Part shown: piece after piece, positions 6,097 to 8,851 of the stretch
How positions within the stretch are numbered: the stretch's first letter is position 1
Layout: the number at the start of each line of letters is the position of its first letter
Assembly (NCBI GenBank): GCA_905372135.1
Contig: CAJPNS010000077.1
Location: 1 to 8,851, forward strand
DNA: 8,851 bases
Direction: 5' to 3'
Source: Porphyromonadaceae bacterium
GTDB taxonomy: Bacteria > Bacteroidota > Bacteroidia > Bacteroidales > Paludibacteraceae
Notes under the pieces: model-generated
Told to the model about the DNA's origin: nothing
What the model saw: the letters and a program-made list of their open reading frames with translations, nothing else
Database searches by the model: none
Made by a program: the position numbers and the translations under genes

Positions 6097-7461
6097 ATGA
6101 ATATTGTTAGAAACGATGTCGACTCTTGTAATTCGACACTTACCCTTACTATCGACAAGCAAGACTATGCCGATAAAGTAGAGAAATCGCTCAAAGAATA
6201 CCGCCACAAAGTGCAAATGCCCGGATTCCGCTCGGGTAACGTTCCGATTGGAATTGTAAAAAAGATGTACGGTAAGTCTGTACTCGTCGAAGAGGTAAAT
6301 AAAATTATCTCGGAATCGTTGTACAACTACATAAGAGACAATAAAATAGATATCTTAGGCGAACCTATATCAAACGAGAATATTCAGAAACCGATAGATT
6401 TCGACAAAGACGAAACATTTGAGTTTGTATTCGATATAGGTATCTGTCCCACAATGAATATCGACTTAGATACGAAAGACAAAATCACCTATTATACCAT
6501 TGCCGTAACCGACGAAATGGTCGACGAGCATATAAATATGCACGCTTCGCGTCTCGGAAAATATGTGCCGGGTGAAAAGTCCGAAGAAACCTCTGTAATA
6601 AAGGGAGATATGAAAGAAATAGTCGAAGAAGGAGCCGAAAAAACAGAGCTTCTCGAGGCAGTAGACGTCCTTCTTACTCCCAAATATATCAAAGAGGCAA
6701 AACAAAAGAAACTTTTCGTAGGCAAAAAGATCGGGGCTAAAATCAAATTCAATCCCGTAAAAGCTATGGAAAACGAATATGAAGTATCGTCGATGCTTAA
6801 TATCGACAAAGACAAGGTGAAAGACTATGACCGTGATTTCGAATATGTAATAAAAGAGATCACCAACCACCAAAGCGCCGAGATAGACCAAGAACTTTTC
6901 GATAAAGTACTGGGAAAAGATGTGGTAAAAAACATCGATGAGTTCAAGGAAAAGATAAAAGAGGGAATATCGGACGTATATGCTGCAGATAGCGATTATA
7001 AGTTCGGCATGGATGTGCGCAAAATGCTGACAGACAAGAATAAAAATGTCGTGTTCCCCGAAGAGTTTCTCAAAAGATGGGTACGCACCACCGGTAAAGA
7101 CCCCAATAAAGAGGTATCCGACACCGAATTTAACGGTATGCTTGAATATCTGAAATGGGATTTGATAAAGAAATTGTTCGTAGAGAAGTACGAAATCAAA
7201 ATCGAAGATAAAGAGATAAAAGACGCTGCTCGTCAAGATATTGCGATGAGATTCGCTCAATACGGCATCAACAATCCGCAAGAGGAGATATTAAATGCTT
7301 ATATAGAGGAGTCTATGAAGCAAAAAGGTGCTATCGAACAGTTTTACCAACAAGCTGCCGAGCGTGCAGTCGTAGCCAAAATAAAAGAAGTGGTGAAGAT
7401 AAATAAAAAGGATATTACCCTCAAAGAATTTAATGAGTTGGTAAGTGGCAAAGAATCATAG
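6097..7461 (+). CDS. tig: Trigger factor, ribosome-associated chaperone
   Basis: Trigger factor binds the ribosome exit tunnel and shields nascent chains. The ribosome-docking signature GFRSGNVP falls at residues 43-50, the same position as in E. coli, within the N-terminal domain (about 1-115). The middle region (about 150-255), where the FKBP-type prolyl isomerase sits in other phyla, keeps only a rough outline (LLTPKYIKEAKQ...FVGKKIGAKIKFNP). It lacks the usual FDGG and IPGFE motifs, so isomerase activity is doubtful. The C-terminal part (about 260-454) is long, helical and charged, as expected for the substrate-cradling arms. At 454 residues it is slightly longer than the E. coli protein (432). 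ATG 6097 starts the conserved N-terminal strand and follows a good -7 element. A hairpin terminator follows, so the gene appears monocistronic; clpP and clpX, which often neighbour tig, are not next to it here. Confidence 0.93.
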   Translation: MNIVRNDVDSCNSTLTLTIDKQDYADKVEKSLKEYRHKVQMPGFRSGNVPIGIVKKMYGKSVLVEEVNKIISESLYNYIRDNKIDILGEPISNENIQKPIDFDKDETFEFVFDIGICPTMNIDLDTKDKITYYTIAVTDEMVDEHINMHASRLGKYVPGEKSEETSVIKGDMKEIVEEGAEKTELLEAVDVLLTPKYIKEAKQKKLFVGKKIGAKIKFNPVKAMENEYEVSSMLNIDKDKVKDYDRDFEYVIKEITNHQSAEIDQELFDKVLGKDVVKNIDEFKEKIKEGISDVYAADSDYKFGMDVRKMLTDKNKNVVFPEEFLKRWVRTTGKDPNKEVSDTEFNGMLEYLKWDLIKKLFVEKYEIKIEDKEIKDAARQDIAMRFAQYGINNPQEEILNAYIEESMKQKGAIEQFYQQAAERAVVAKIKEVVKINKKDITLKEFNELVSGKES

Positions 7462-7493
7462 CTTTAAAGATTTTATAAATTAATTAATGCAGA

Positions 7494-7528
7494 AAATAGA
7501 GTCTAACCTCTTGGTATAGACTCTATTT
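7494..7528 (+). terminator. Hairpin terminator after tig
   Basis: A perfect 12-bp stem pairs AAATAGAGTCTA (7494-7505) with TAGACTCTATTT (7517-7528). It can extend by ACC/GGT across a bulged A to a TCTT loop. It starts 32 bases after the tig stop and is followed by CTATTTAT, a weak T-rich tail. Stem length makes it convincing despite modest GC content. Confidence 0.75.
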
Positions 7529-7649
7529 CTATTTATCGCCTTATTAGCTAAAGTCTTGCTACATACGAAATGATATGTAATAAGCAGCATATTGGGTATT
7601 GACAAATATTTTCTTTGTCTTTTTAGAGTAAACATATAGAATATTTTTA

Positions 7650-7657
7650 TACCTTTG
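7650..7657 (+). promoter_or_regulatory. Bacteroidota -7 element upstream of the DUF349 gene
   Basis: TACCTTTG is identical to the tig -7 element and lies 42 bases before the ATG at 7700. No convincing TTTG -33 element is found at the usual 19-21 base spacing; the region there is TTTTAGAGTA. Together with the preceding terminator it indicates separate transcription of the downstream gene. Confidence 0.55.
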
Positions 7658-7699
7658 TGTTTCAGTTATCCATAGTAAGCAAAACCTATTAATTTTATT

Positions 7700-8851
7700 A
7701 TGAGCAATTTAGAAAACCAAGAAAACATTGTAAACGACACTACGGAAAATTCCGACAAGATTGTAGAATCCACTGAGAGTATGCAAGATACGACAGAAGT
7801 CGTTGTGAATACAGATATTCCTGTAAATCAGGAGATAGAGGGAGGAGTAGAAGAAAATAAATCTTATGTCGGCTATACTCGAGAAGAGCTTGTAAACGAA
7901 CTTCAAGAGCTACTGAAAAAGACCGAAAGTGCCGTTATAAACGATATAAAAGGTTCGGTAGAAGCTATAAAACAAACTTTTTATCGGCTTCAGAAAGAGA
8001 AAGAAAATCCTTTGTCGTCGGAAGATGGCGAAGACACTGTCGTAGAAAAAGTTATCGATAGTGTAGAGGAGACTTTCAAACAATTGCTCGGTAAGTATAA
8101 AGAGATGAAAGCCTCTGCAAATGCGTTGCTTACAGAGGAAAAAGAAAAAAATCTAAAACTCAAAGAGGAAATTTTAGCCAAACTCGAAGAGCTGACAAAC
8201 TCCACCGACGATTTGTCTACGACGATTCCGGCTTTCAGGAAGTTGCAACAAGAGTGGAAAGCTATAGGACAAGTGCCACAAAAGGCTGTAAACGAGATTT
8301 GGAAGACATACAATAAATATCAAGAAAAGTTTTACGACCTCATAAAAATAAACAATGAGCTGCGTGAATACGATTTCAAGAAAAATCTTGAGCTAAAAAA
8401 CACACTGTGCGTCGCTGCAGAAAAACTCGAAGAAGAGCCCAATGCAGTACTGGCATTCAATACGTTACAAAAGCTGCACGAAGAGTGGCGCGAGATAGGA
8501 CCGGTAGCCAAAGAAGAGCGTGAAGTAATATGGAATCGCTTTAAAGAGGCATCGTCGAAGATAAACAAAAAGCACCAAGCATACTTCGAGTCGCTAAAGG
8601 AGAAAGAAGAAGAAAATTTAAGGCTCAAAACAGCAATCTGCGAGAAGGTAGAGGCTATAGATATAGAGTCGCTACAAAGCCGAAAACATTGGCAAGACAA
8701 GCTCGACGAAATACTGGCATTACAAGAAGAGTGGAAGAAGATAGGATTTGCGACCAAGAAAGCCAATGTAAAGATATATCGACGTTTCAGAGAGGCTTGT
8801 GATAAGTTTTTCAAAGCCAAAAACAATTTCTATAAAACTCTAAAAGAAGAG
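7700..8851 (+). CDS. DUF349 repeat protein, 3' end cut by the window
   Basis: The frame from ATG 7700 stays open to the window edge, giving 384 residues without a stop. Residues 1-60 are acidic and probably disordered, rich in Glu, Asn, Asp and Thr. From about 60 the protein is helical and highly charged, with Lys/Glu-rich likely coiled-coil stretches. Three DUF349-type repeats can be seen, each with the core LQxEWKxIG or a close variant: near 182 (LQQEWKAIG), 259 (LHEEWREIG) and 341 (LQEEWKKIG), spaced about 80 residues. Each is followed by a helix with the pattern W or Y, then F or Y, then K (for example IWNRFKEAS and IYRRFREAC). DUF349 proteins are common in Bacteroidota and their biochemical role is not well established. 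No signal peptide or membrane helix is seen, so it is probably cytoplasmic. More repeats are likely beyond the window. Confidence 0.88.
   Translation, partial: MSNLENQENIVNDTTENSDKIVESTESMQDTTEVVVNTDIPVNQEIEGGVEENKSYVGYTREELVNELQELLKKTESAVINDIKGSVEAIKQTFYRLQKEKENPLSSEDGEDTVVEKVIDSVEETFKQLLGKYKEMKASANALLTEEKEKNLKLKEEILAKLEELTNSTDDLSTTIPAFRKLQQEWKAIGQVPQKAVNEIWKTYNKYQEKFYDLIKINNELREYDFKKNLELKNTLCVAAEKLEEEPNAVLAFNTLQKLHEEWREIGPVAKEEREVIWNRFKEASSKINKKHQAYFESLKEKEEENLRLKTAICEKVEAIDIESLQSRKHWQDKLDEILALQEEWKKIGFATKKANVKIYRRFREACDKFFKAKNNFYKTLKEE

Noticed and set aside
6466..7281. Long open frame of 271 codons on the - strand, opposite tig
   Set aside because: The translation is dominated by Phe, Tyr and Ile with no domain pattern, as expected when the complement of Lys/Glu-rich codons is read. 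The + strand frame is a clear trigger factor.
7601..7624. Small hairpin GACAAA/TTTGTC followed by five T
   Set aside because: Only six A/T-rich pairs, and it follows a far better terminator at 7494-7528. It may contribute as a second terminator, but the sequence alone does not support it.
7990..8826. Two Ser/Phe-rich open frames on the - strand opposite the DUF349 gene
   Set aside because: They are the antisense reading of Lys/Glu-rich helical codons. The + strand frame contains three DUF349 repeats.
1..8851. CRISPR arrays, tRNA or rRNA genes, insertion sequences
   Set aside because: No regularly spaced repeats, cloverleaf-like sequences, transposase motifs or terminal inverted repeats were seen on reading the window.

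Overview
The window looks like a chromosomal segment of a Bacteroidota bacterium, most likely of the order Bacteroidales. Three kinds of evidence point there. Sequences matching the Bacteroidota -7 promoter element (TAnnTTTG) lie upstream of mraY, tig and the DUF349 gene. MraY carries a long polar insert, and the trigger factor has a strongly diverged middle domain. Most genes also lack a clear Shine-Dalgarno sequence. The genus cannot be fixed from sequence reading alone. All genes supported here are on the + strand.

Region 1 (1-about 1710) is visibly AT-rich, with poly-A tracts and AAA/GAA/ATA-heavy codons, and looks accessory. It holds the 3' part of a single-pass membrane protein with a cytoplasmic zinc-ribbon-like domain. 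Next comes a PD-(D/E)XK nuclease-like protein (PDDEXK_4 type) with an unusual GTG start, followed by a good hairpin terminator. The pair resembles cargo of a defence or mobile region, but that role is inferred.

Region 2 (about 1710-2031) is a 385-base stretch after the nuclease gene. It contains the terminator, a short higher-GC patch that reads like a decayed coding remnant on the - strand, and a good Bacteroidota-type promoter.

Region 3 (2032-5899) is a probable three-gene operon with gaps of 18 and 7 bases. It encodes MraY (lipid I synthesis for peptidoglycan), an HD-domain phosphohydrolase of the dGTPase/SAMHD1-like type, and a DinF-like MATE transporter. No other peptidoglycan or cell-division (dcw) gene is next to mraY here, which is notable because mraY usually sits inside that cluster.

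Region 4 (5900-7530) holds tig (trigger factor, the ribosome-bound chaperone) with its own promoter and a 12-bp stem terminator. Region 5 (7531-8851) holds another promoter element and the first 384 codons of a DUF349 repeat protein that runs off the window end. Regions 3-5 are mostly housekeeping functions (cell wall, nucleotide metabolism, export, protein folding). I found no RNA genes, CRISPR arrays, insertion sequences or attachment sites. The least ordinary parts are the AT-rich left end and its junction with mraY.
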